From DAOTYH01 sp034435015 (GTDB lineage: Bacteria > Chloroflexota > Anaerolineae > Aggregatilineales > UBA3940): 14,755 nt of DNA. Below are positions 1 through 6,460 of the stretch, piece after piece; the first letter of the stretch is position 1, and the number at the start of each line of letters is the position of its first letter. The notes under the pieces were generated by a model. The model made no database searches and was not told where the DNA came from. It saw only the letters and a list, made by a program, of their open reading frames with translations. Both the position numbers and the translations under genes were made by a program. Location: positions 1-14,755 of the forward strand of contig DAOTYH010000074.1 in NCBI GenBank assembly GCA_034435015.1. The letters are read 5' to 3'.

Positions 1-1
1 A

Positions 2-52
2 AGCAGGCAAAATGACGGTGATCATATGGAGGCGATCCGTAAAGCCTTCTGA
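2..52 (+). CDS. Possible 3' end of an unidentified gene (partial at left edge)
   Basis: One frame is open from base 2 to a TGA at 50-52 and reads SRQNDGDHMEAIRKAF. The last codons (GAG GCG ATC CGT AAA GCC TTC) match the codon style of the real genes in the window and give a plausible helical C-terminus. Only 16 codons are visible, another frame is also open here, and no family can be recognised, so this is a weak call. Confidence 0.25.
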   Translation, partial: SRQNDGDHMEAIRKAF

Positions 53-272
53 GGTTGATGAAAGAAGTACAGCTACCCGAAGTAGTATACCACAGGCCAT
101 CATTCCGCCGAATGGCACATTATAACATACATAATAGGCCTATTAAGTCTAAATTAGGAATTGAGTCCTATTTCATCTACAAGACAATGAACTATAATCA
201 GATTAGGTTAGGTAGTCTGGCAAGCGTTGTATTGTCATTAGTGGGTCGAGATTGATCGGTCGTACTGGTTGG

Positions 273-324
273 TCTGGCGCTTTGTGAGGGGATAAGTGCT
301 CGTGGGGTAGTCAAGAGCGCCAGA
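273..324 (+). other. Long-range stem-loop, possible structured RNA element
   Basis: TCTGGCGCT at 273-281 is the exact reverse complement of AGCGCCAGA at 316-324. Two more pairs (one G-U) extend it inward, leaving a loop of about 30 bases. It is followed directly by the small hairpin GACT/AGTC (327-336) and the strong hairpin at 337-368, so three helices stand in a row within 100 bases of otherwise gene-free DNA. No known RNA class was recognised. Confidence 0.4.
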
Positions 325-336
325 AAGACTAAAGTC

Positions 337-368
337 ATCCGCCAAGATCATGTATGATCTTGGCGGAT
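337..368. terminator. Strong 14-bp perfect hairpin, terminator-like
   Basis: ATCCGCCAAGATCA (337-350) pairs perfectly with TGATCTTGGCGGAT (355-368) around a TGTA tetraloop. The plus-strand sequence after it is gTGTTTTaTG, a moderate T-run, so it could be the intrinsic terminator of a small transcript or of a gene left of the window. A symmetric protein-binding site is the alternative. Confidence 0.45.
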
Positions 369-614
369 GTGTTTTATGTCGTTTCTGCCAAACCTCATTT
401 TCACAGTCAGCCAATTGGTTCAGCAAGCTGGTTAATCTCTGGGCTGTTGTTACATGAGGCTACTTGTACAATGCTCATTGCACATGAACAGAGGACTTAC
501 TCCCACATATCAGGTATCACCCTCTCTTGAAGGCTAGATATGGCGTCTTTCCAGTCTCTAGAGAGAAAATCCTCGATCACCAAGTTTGCATAAACGATCC
601 TTAAACTCTTTTAA

Positions 615-661
615 CAATGGGGTGACCTTAAAATCTTGATTTCTTTAAGATCACCCCATTG
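615..661. terminator. Long inverted repeat (17 of 18 pairs), terminator-like
   Basis: CAATGGGGTGA (615-625) pairs with TCACCCCATTG (651-661). After one C-A mismatch the stem continues as CTTAAA (627-632) with TTTAAG (644-649), closing an 11-base loop. It lies about 180 bases upstream of the dnaA start. Short A/T runs flank both sides (gTTTAC downstream; TTTTAA upstream), so it could terminate transcription either way or be an operator in the dnaA leader. Confidence 0.4.
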
Positions 662-839
662 TTTACATTCAACGACTCTGCTAACATGATGACTGAATCA
701 CACAAGCGAAGGACCCAACTAAGACTAATCGAATAACTGGCCGTTGCCCTCAGCAGAGGTATGGCCACTACCAAGAAGGGCAATAGGCAGTCTGGTTGTG
801 TTCTTTTCACAGGCCGCTCTGCAACACGAGAGCACACGA

Positions 840-2246
840 ATGGACAACCGATCCCGTAGCCCTGCCGAAATCTGGAAGACAGCTCACGGTGAACTTCAAC
901 TCCAGATGCCACGTGAAACTTTCGACACGTGGCTTCGTAACTCTCGCCTGATTGCCCATGAGGATGGAACCTACATCATCGGCGTCCCCAATATTTACGC
1001 ACGGGAGTGGCTGGAACAACGTCTCAAAAAGGTCATTACCCGCACCCTGAGTCAGGTTGCCGGGCGGACAGTGGAGGTCCGCTTCGTCTTGTGGTCAGAG
1101 CATCCACAGAAAGACAGCCTACGTGAAGCGGGGCCGCTGTTGGCAGAGCTTGAGCCGCCTGAGCAGGCAATCCGCTTTGAACGGTTACTGCCCGGTGAAA
1201 CCGGCCTAAACCCCCGCTATACATTTGACACCTATGCCGTCGGCGGCAACAATCGGCTGGCTTATGCCGCGGCGCTCTCAGTAGCGGAGACACCAGCCAT
1301 TCAGTTCAATCCACTGTATGTTTACGGGGGGGTCGGCTTAGGCAAATCCCATCTGATTCATGCTATCGGCAACGCTTGCCAGTTACAGGGTCTGCGGGTA
1401 CTTTATGTGTCTTCTGAGACATTCACCAATGACCTGGTAGCCGCCATCAAAACCCACCGTACCGACGAATTTCGCGATAAATACCGTCTGCTTGACGTAC
1501 TGCTGATGGATGACATCCAGTTCATCGCTGGCAAGGAATCTACTCAGGAGGAGTTTTACCACACCTTCAACGCACTCTACGACGCTGGCGCACAGATTGT
1601 GCTGGCCGCCAGCAACGCCCCCTCTGAGCTTAGACGGCTCGATCCTCGCCTGCGGTCACGCTTTGAAGGCGGCCTGGTTGTTGAGATACACCCGCCCGAT
1701 TACGCTACCCGCCTTGAGATTTTGAACATCAAGGCCCGCCTGCGCGGCTTCGAAGGTCAGGTATCTCCGGAGGTACTTGAGACTCTGGCGGACACGGAGG
1801 AAATGAGCGTTCGGGAGTTGGAAGGGGCACTTAACCGATTGATAGCTTCAGCCTTATTGACTCACGAAGCGCCATCGGTGAGTCTAGCGGAGGAAGTGTT
1901 GGGGAAGATTCGAGACAGGCATCCCTCCCCGACATTGGAAGACATCATCATTGCGGTAGCTGAGTTCTATGGCGTCTCACCTGATGAGTTATGCGGGCGC
2001 GGCCGTTCGCGCGAGGTCTCAGTGGCACGTCAAGTGGCGATCTATCTGGCACGTGAGGAAACGGATGTTCCTCTCCAGCAGATCGGCGAGGCACTGGGGG
2101 GACGTAATCATAGCACGGTGTTGTATAGTTGCGAACGCATTGCTGACTTAGTGGAAACTGACTCACAGATGCGCCATCAGGTGCAGACCATCCTGCAGTC
2201 TCTGCGGCCGCAAGGGGCAGTGCGCCGGCAAACACCCGCTGACTGA
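840..2246 (+). CDS. dnaA: Chromosomal replication initiator DnaA
   Basis: DnaA binds origin boxes, forms an ATP-dependent filament and melts the origin. The 468-residue protein has the usual four-domain plan: domain I (residues 8-80, with IWKTAHGELQ), a short domain II, AAA+ domain III with Walker A GGVGLGKS (163-170), Walker B LLMDD (221-225), sensor 1 around LAASN (255-259), arginine-finger segment LDPRLRSRF (267-275) and sensor 2 RELEGALNRL (325-334), then DNA-binding domain IV (about 365-455). The signature is GGRNHSTV (420-427) rather than GGRDHTTV, so Asn423 and Ser425 replace E. coli Asp433 and Thr435, which contact bases. ATG 840 is chosen because it begins right at domain I. A TTG at 744 would add 32 unrelated residues. 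The Shine-Dalgarno is weak (ACGAGAG). No DnaA boxes are seen upstream. Confidence 0.97.
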   Translation: MDNRSRSPAEIWKTAHGELQLQMPRETFDTWLRNSRLIAHEDGTYIIGVPNIYAREWLEQRLKKVITRTLSQVAGRTVEVRFVLWSEHPQKDSLREAGPLLAELEPPEQAIRFERLLPGETGLNPRYTFDTYAVGGNNRLAYAAALSVAETPAIQFNPLYVYGGVGLGKSHLIHAIGNACQLQGLRVLYVSSETFTNDLVAAIKTHRTDEFRDKYRLLDVLLMDDIQFIAGKESTQEEFYHTFNALYDAGAQIVLAASNAPSELRRLDPRLRSRFEGGLVVEIHPPDYATRLEILNIKARLRGFEGQVSPEVLETLADTEEMSVRELEGALNRLIASALLTHEAPSVSLAEEVLGKIRDRHPSPTLEDIIIAVAEFYGVSPDELCGRGRSREVSVARQVAIYLAREETDVPLQQIGEALGGRNHSTVLYSCERIADLVETDSQMRHQVQTILQSLRPQGAVRRQTPAD

Positions 2247-2264
2247 ATGTCTTGCACTGAGAAG

Positions 2265-2301
2265 AAAAAGAGCTACTCCTCACTCAGAGCAGCTCTTTTT
2301 T
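2265..2301. terminator. Bidirectional intrinsic terminator between convergent dnaA and the molybdoenzyme gene
   Basis: AAAAAGAGCT (2265-2274) pairs with AGCTCTTTTT (2291-2300) around a 16-base loop. The stem ends in A-runs on one side and T-runs on the other, so it can act for dnaA (stop at 2246) and for the minus-strand gene ending at 2332. Confidence 0.75.
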
Positions 2302-2331
2302 GCCATGCTATGGGGCAGTCTTCTGCTGACC

Positions 2332-2946
2332 TTACCAGCCGATCCGTCCGACTGTGCGCTGTTCCTTCCACGGATCAGCCTCATTGTGGTAACCAGCCTG
2401 TTCCCAGAAACCCAGACGGTCCTTATCAGTAAACTCTAGAGCACGCAACCACTTGGCGCTCTTCCAGAAGTATTTCTTCGGAACCAGTGTACGTAAAGGA
2501 TAGCCGTGATCGGGTTCAAGAAACTGACCATCATATTTGTACGCCAGTAATACATCATCATCGAGCATAACTTCGAGCGGCAAGCTGGTCGTGAACCCAT
2601 ACTCACAGTGGGCGATCACAAACTTAGCCTCTGGTTTAACCCTCAGCAGTGCCACAAACTCTTTAAAAGGGACACCCTCCCACACCGTGTCAAATTTACT
2701 CCAAGCGGTGACACAGTGAATATCGCAGGTGACTGTTTTCGTGGGTAGTTTCAGGAACTCCTCCCACGTCCAAGTCATCTCCTTCTCAATCAGGCCAAAT
2801 GCCCGCAACGTCCACTTGCTCATATCGTACTGAGGCACCGGCCCATAATGCAGTACCGGAAACTTCGTTGTCAACGACTGCCCCGGCGGGAGACGCCCCT
2901 GCTCTGCCACTTTCTTCTCCAGTTCACGTCGCTTGTCTTGAAACAT
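2332..2946 (-). CDS. Sulfite-oxidase-like molybdopterin-dependent oxidoreductase (YuiH-type, cytosolic)
   Basis: The protein is a small catalytic-domain-only member of the sulfite oxidase fold (Oxidored_molyb, PF00174), about 204 residues. DIHCVTAWS (75-83) carries Cys78, the expected molybdenum ligand. HGYPLRTLVP (147-156) followed by KKYFWKSAKWL is the conserved pterin-binding end. There is no Tat signal, no membrane segment and no C-terminal dimerisation domain, so it is probably cytoplasmic and resembles the short YuiH-like branch, whose substrate is unknown. I prefer ATG 2946 over ATG 2967, because GGGAG lies 7 bases before the former while the latter has no visible ribosome site. It is convergent with dnaA and has no partner subunit or cofactor gene nearby, so the redox partner cannot be inferred. 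Confidence 0.85.
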   Translation of the reverse strand: MFQDKRRELEKKVAEQGRLPPGQSLTTKFPVLHYGPVPQYDMSKWTLRAFGLIEKEMTWTWEEFLKLPTKTVTCDIHCVTAWSKFDTVWEGVPFKEFVALLRVKPEAKFVIAHCEYGFTTSLPLEVMLDDDVLLAYKYDGQFLEPDHGYPLRTLVPKKYFWKSAKWLRALEFTDKDRLGFWEQAGYHNEADPWKEQRTVGRIGW

Positions 2947-3154
2947 CTGTCTGCTCCCATCTTCCATACCGTGCGCATTAACTGAGCAGAGTCTATCAAT
3001 CCGTCCATCATTCTACAACCGTAACGGCCAGCCGCTCGCACGGATACCTCTCCGTTGTGAATCTTGGCCCTACACAGGGCTTCTGCTTTGCGGTAGACTG
3101 GAGGACGGAACGAAGTTGTCTGTTTACATCGCTAGTAAGCCCTTGAGCAGTATG

Positions 3155-3161
3155 AGGAGGT
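3155..3161 (+). promoter_or_regulatory. Strong ribosome binding site for the ECF S component
   Basis: AGGAGGT lies 4 bases before ATG 3166 and fixes that start. The 200-base leader before it (2968-3154) has two small hairpins (around 3040-3056 and 3067-3080), but I could not match it to a TPP, FMN, folate, cobalamin or preQ1 riboswitch. Confidence 0.75.
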
Positions 3162-3165
3162 AAGT

Positions 3166-3687
3166 ATGCATTTTGATTTGAACAACCCACGCACTCTGGC
3201 AACCACCGGCATCATGACGGCGCTTGTGCTGGGCCTGACGCTGGTGCATGTTGCCCAGACCCCTATCGGGGGGTACATCCATCTGGGGGATGTGGTGATC
3301 GTCTTCACCGCCCTAGCTTTTGGTCCGTGGGCCGGCCTGATCGCTGGCGGGGTAGGCACTGGCCTTGCTGACGTAGTCAGCGGTTACGCCATTTTTGCCC
3401 CCCTCTCCCTGATCGTACACGGGGCACAGGGATTCATGATCGGATGGATCGCCCGCCAGAATGCGACCTCCGTCCGCACTGTCATCGCCCTGATCGTTGG
3501 GTGGTGCATTCTGGTGGCAGGCTACTTTCTGGGTGAGAGCCTGATTCCCATCTTCGGCGGCATGGCATATGCCCTGACTGAGGTACCATGGAATGCTGTG
3601 CAGGGACTGGTCGGCACTAGCGGCGTAGTTGTCTACCTCGCTGTTGCGCGGGCATATCCCCGTCTACGCCATTCTGCGTCGGAGTAG
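3166..3687 (+). CDS. ECF transporter substrate-binding S component
   Basis: The S component is the membrane protein that captures the vitamin or metabolite in an energy-coupling factor importer. The 173-residue protein is hydrophobic, with about five to six membrane segments. It carries family features TPIGGYIHLGD (32-42), AFGPWAGLIAGGVG (51-64) with LAD at 67-69 soon after, and LIVHGAQGFMIGW (82-94), matching the YpaA/HmpT-like ECF families (COG4720, PF07155-like). It is directly followed by a fused double ATPase and EcfT. This S-A-T order is the same as ykoE-ykoD-ykoC of Bacillus, an importer of the thiamine precursor hydroxymethylpyrimidine. That makes a thiamine-type or similar small-molecule substrate a guess only. 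No biosynthetic gene or recognised riboswitch in the window supports a particular ligand. Confidence 0.88.
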   Translation: MHFDLNNPRTLATTGIMTALVLGLTLVHVAQTPIGGYIHLGDVVIVFTALAFGPWAGLIAGGVGTGLADVVSGYAIFAPLSLIVHGAQGFMIGWIARQNATSVRTVIALIVGWCILVAGYFLGESLIPIFGGMAYALTEVPWNAVQGLVGTSGVVVYLAVARAYPRLRHSASE

Positions 3688-3698
3688 GTTCACACACT

Positions 3699-5423
3699 GT
3701 GATCCGCATTGAGAACCTGAGTTATACCTACCCCTCTATCGCGCCGAGCGGGAATCCTGTGACAGCTCTAAATAACCTCTCCGTCGAGATAGCGGCTGGA
3801 GAGTGCCTTGCCGTGACCGGCCCTAATGGTTGTGGCAAGACGACTCTATGCTTGGCTGTTGCAGGGCTTGCACCCCGTTTGACAGGCGGAAAGCTGACCG
3901 GTCATATCTGGGTAGCAGGGCAGGATGTACAGGCCATGCCCATCGGAGCGCTGGCCGATCAGATCGGGCTGATCCTCCAGGACCCGACCGGTCAGCTTTT
4001 TAATCCGACAATCGAGGAAGAGATTGCATGGGGGCTGGAGAATCTGGGCCTGAACCGTGAAGAGATGGGCAAGCGTATCAATTGGGCGCTGGAGACGGTC
4101 GGGCTGGGCAAACTGCCACGCGAACGTTCCCCCCAGAAGCTCTCCAGCGGCCAGCAAAAACGTCTGGCTCTGGCGGCCACACTGGCATTGCGCCCTGCCG
4201 TCCTGATCCTTGATGAACCATCGAGCGGCCTTGCACCGTCGGGGCGTGCCGAGATGATCACTGCCCTGCGCGACCTACGTGCAAGCCAAGACTTAACCAT
4301 CCTGCTGGCCGAAAGCGACCCGGATGTCATTGCGGAGCTGGCAGATAGAATGCTGATCTTGGACAATAACGGCAGACTGATTCGAGAGGGAAGCCCTCGA
4401 CAGATTTACCTCGCGCCAGATCATTCTTGCCACTCCAAGATGAGGACACCCTCAGCTAGTCAATTCGCCGCAGAGGTTAACGCAAGGCGGGGGCTTGACC
4501 TGACATGCCTTACTTTTAAGCAGGCAGTAGAGCAGATCGGGGGCTACCCGCTTAACGCTCCTTTGTCCCGCTCCTCCCCGCTGGTCACTTCCCCCCCTCC
4601 ACACTCCGATCCAGCCATTGAGCTGGAGCATCTGTCTTTTGCCTATATCTCATCTCACCCTGTCCTGCACAATCTAAGCCTGACCATCCCCCGCGGACAG
4701 TTTGTCGTGCTGGCAGGAGACAACGGAGCAGGCAAAACGACGCTGGCCAAACATCTGGTCGGCCTGCTGAGGCCTACTTCGGGACGGGTACTGATCAATG
4801 GCATGGACACAGCCGGGCAATCCGTCGGACAGTTGGCACACCAAGTTGGCTTTGCTTTCCAGAACCCGGAGATGCAAATCTTCAGTCCAACGGTTCGCGA
4901 AGAGATAGCCTTCGGGCCGCGTAACTTGGGGATGCAGGGGGCCGTGCTGGATGAAGCAGTGGAAAAAGCACTAGACTATTTTGGGCTGACTGACATGGCA
5001 GACTACCCCCCTGCCGCCCTGAGCACCAGCGCCCGACGGATGGTTGCGCTGGCAAGCATCGCCGCTATGAACACGCCAATCCTTGTGCTGGATGAGCCGA
5101 CAGCCGGCCTGGATGCGCTTGGGCAGACACGTATCATGGAGTGGCTGTCTGCTCACCGCCGCTTAGGTGGAACGATCCTCCTGATCACACACGACATGGA
5201 ACTAGTTACCCGCTATGCTGAGCGGGTGCTCATCCTGAAGGAAGGAGAATTGGTGTGTGATGGTACACCAGAGCAGGTTTTCACCCGTCTGGAAGTACTA
5301 AAAGCCGCCGGGCTTGAACCCCCCTTTGCGGCCCGCCTTGCCGCTCAGCTCGCTAACCCCTGCCTTGCCGCCGACTTGACGCCCCAAGGGGCGGCGCAGG
5401 CATGGCTGGAGTGTCTGTCATGA
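3699..5423 (+). CDS. Fused double ATPase of the ECF transporter (EcfA-EcfA')
   Basis: This protein supplies ATP hydrolysis for the ECF importer. Its 574 residues contain two nucleotide-binding domains (1-240 and 305-535) joined by a 65-residue Ser/Pro-rich linker, plus a short C-terminal extension. NBD1 has Walker A GPNGCGKT (41-48), Q-loop Gln94, signature LSSGQQKRL and Walker B VLILDEP (168-174). At the H-loop position the sequence is LLAESDPD, with Ser206 instead of His. NBD2 has Walker A GDNGAGKT (340-347), Gln388, Walker B ILVLDEP (461-467) and H-loop His498, but its signature is LSTSARR (441-447) rather than LSGGQ. The two defects fall on the same composite site. The start is GTG 3699, with GGAG upstream, 11 bases after the S-component stop. 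The 3' end overlaps ecfT by ATGA. Confidence 0.93.
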   Translation: MIRIENLSYTYPSIAPSGNPVTALNNLSVEIAAGECLAVTGPNGCGKTTLCLAVAGLAPRLTGGKLTGHIWVAGQDVQAMPIGALADQIGLILQDPTGQLFNPTIEEEIAWGLENLGLNREEMGKRINWALETVGLGKLPRERSPQKLSSGQQKRLALAATLALRPAVLILDEPSSGLAPSGRAEMITALRDLRASQDLTILLAESDPDVIAELADRMLILDNNGRLIREGSPRQIYLAPDHSCHSKMRTPSASQFAAEVNARRGLDLTCLTFKQAVEQIGGYPLNAPLSRSSPLVTSPPPHSDPAIELEHLSFAYISSHPVLHNLSLTIPRGQFVVLAGDNGAGKTTLAKHLVGLLRPTSGRVLINGMDTAGQSVGQLAHQVGFAFQNPEMQIFSPTVREEIAFGPRNLGMQGAVLDEAVEKALDYFGLTDMADYPPAALSTSARRMVALASIAAMNTPILVLDEPTAGLDALGQTRIMEWLSAHRRLGGTILLITHDMELVTRYAERVLILKEGELVCDGTPEQVFTRLEVLKAAGLEPPFAARLAAQLANPCLAADLTPQGAAQAWLECLS

Positions 5424-6196
5424 GTGCTTCAGCCGACCTATACGCGCCGGGCCGATCATGGCTGTATCGGCTCGATCCCCGTGTGAAACTATGGTTCGCC
5501 CTGCTGGGCATTGTGTTATGCGTGATCACTTCCCGTTTGGACATGCTCTTCGGCATGTTGATAGCAAGTCAAGCCATACTGTTACTGGGGGGACTTCCAC
5601 TGCGCCAGCTTGGCCTTGTGTGGCGCTCGCTGATTCCAATCGTGGCAATTATCTTGATCTGGCAGCCGATTTTGACACCCGGCTCCGGCACGGCGTTGTT
5701 ACAGATTGGCCCTGTTCGGCTCACTGAGTCCGGCCTGCTGTTAGGGGTGCGCTATGCTCTGCGCATCGCGGCGGCGGCGTTCACAGCACTTGTGCCTGTG
5801 CTGACCACTCCTACCAACAGACTGGTGCGCGGCCTGCAAAAAGCCGGTCTTCCTTACACATGGGGAATGGCCATCGGGTTGGCACTTCGCTACCTTGGAA
5901 CAGTAGGAGAACTCTATACTACCATTTCGGAAGCACAGCAGGCGCGGGGTTGGGACCTTTCAAGGGGGGGTATGCTCAAACGGGCACGAGCGGCAGTACC
6001 AACTCTGATTGCGCTAATCATTGCATCCCTGAGGCTCAGCGACTCGCTGGCAGTTGGACTGGCCGCCAGAGGGTTTGGGCTGAAACGTCAGCGTACATGG
6101 TGGCATGATATTGCGCTGTCACGTACAGATTGGCTGGCGCTCATCTTGATCACGGCTGTTTTCATCGGCATACTGGCCGCTCTATACTTGCACTAA
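5420..6196 (+). CDS. ecfT: ECF transporter transmembrane coupling protein EcfT
   Basis: EcfT is the membrane scaffold that couples ATPase movement to the S component. The 258-residue protein has about five or six hydrophobic helices and both Ala-Arg-Gly coupling motifs that contact the ATPases: QQARGW (173-178) and LAARGFG (214-220). An LDPRVKLW-type start (18-25) is also typical of CbiQ/EcfT proteins. ATG 5420 is chosen because it overlaps the ATPase stop as ATGA (5420-5423), the usual sign of translational coupling, and has GGAG 8 bases upstream. ATG 5402 would add only MAGVSV inside the ATPase gene. Together with the two preceding genes it makes a complete single-substrate ECF importer. 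Confidence 0.93.
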   Translation: MSASADLYAPGRSWLYRLDPRVKLWFALLGIVLCVITSRLDMLFGMLIASQAILLLGGLPLRQLGLVWRSLIPIVAIILIWQPILTPGSGTALLQIGPVRLTESGLLLGVRYALRIAAAAFTALVPVLTTPTNRLVRGLQKAGLPYTWGMAIGLALRYLGTVGELYTTISEAQQARGWDLSRGGMLKRARAAVPTLIALIIASLRLSDSLAVGLAARGFGLKRQRTWWHDIALSRTDWLALILITAVFIGILAALYLH

Positions 6197-6213
6197 GGTA
6201 AGGATGTGACGGA

Positions 6214-6411
6214 ATGATCACCAAGCGGATGGTAGGTATCGCCCTGATCCTATTAGGAGTCCTTATTGTGGCCGCCAATTTGGCCGTAGACCTGATCGGC
6301 TTTGGCAAGTGGGAGGGCTTTGGGCCGTCGCAATGGGCCATGCTGGGTGCTGGTCTGGCTACTATCATAGCGGGAGCGGCCATGATCCCGCTTGGCGACA
6401 GGCCGGCCTGA
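6214..6411 (+). CDS. Small two-helix membrane protein, function unknown
   Basis: The 65-residue protein starts at ATG 6214, 17 bases after ecfT, with AAGGA 9 bases upstream. It has two hydrophobic segments, about residues 6-29 (VGIALILLGVLIVAANL) and 42-60 (AMLGAGLATIIAGAAMI), joined by a short soluble loop containing GFGKWEGFGPSQW. Spacing, ribosome site and codon style support a real gene. I do not recognise a family. It sits between the transporter and the glycosyltransferase and could serve either, for instance as a small stabilising subunit, but nothing in the sequence decides this. Confidence 0.7.
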   Translation: MITKRMVGIALILLGVLIVAANLAVDLIGFGKWEGFGPSQWAMLGAGLATIIAGAAMIPLGDRPA

Positions 6412-6460
6412 AACAACACCCCGCCCCCATCAATCATATGCCAAACAGAAAGGTAGCCCT

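Larger units (their letters stand above)
53..839. other. Long non-coding region upstream of dnaA
   Basis: About 790 bases hold no convincing gene. The first 200 bases are visibly AT-richer than the rest of the window and contain the perfect 14-bp palindrome TAATAGGCCTATTA (132-145). Further on are stem-loops at 273-324, 337-368 and 615-661, and a 10-bp palindrome TCTCTAGAGA at 555-564. I looked for DnaA boxes (TTATCCACA, TTTTCCACA, or the TTTCAACA repeat found near 14.2 kb) and found none. I could not identify a confident dnaA promoter. No tRNA or known small RNA was recognised. Confidence 0.6.

Noticed and set aside
55..255. 66-codon open frame on the plus strand in the AT-rich left region
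   Set aside because: It starts with TTG-ATG without a well-placed ribosome site, lies in AT-rich DNA with codon use unlike the real genes, and its product resembles no family.
744..839. Upstream TTG start for dnaA
   Set aside because: The 32 added residues do not resemble DnaA domain I, which begins right after ATG 840.
1948..2283. Minus-strand 111-codon frame opposite dnaA
   Set aside because: It lies antisense to domain IV of dnaA, is rich in Arg/Ser/Pro as expected of a shadow frame, and has no recognisable domain.
2968..3165. Riboswitch in the leader of the ECF operon
   Set aside because: Two small hairpins and a possible pairing of TACCTC (3045-3050) with the ribosome site are visible, but no conserved core of TPP, FMN, THF, cobalamin or preQ1 classes could be seen.
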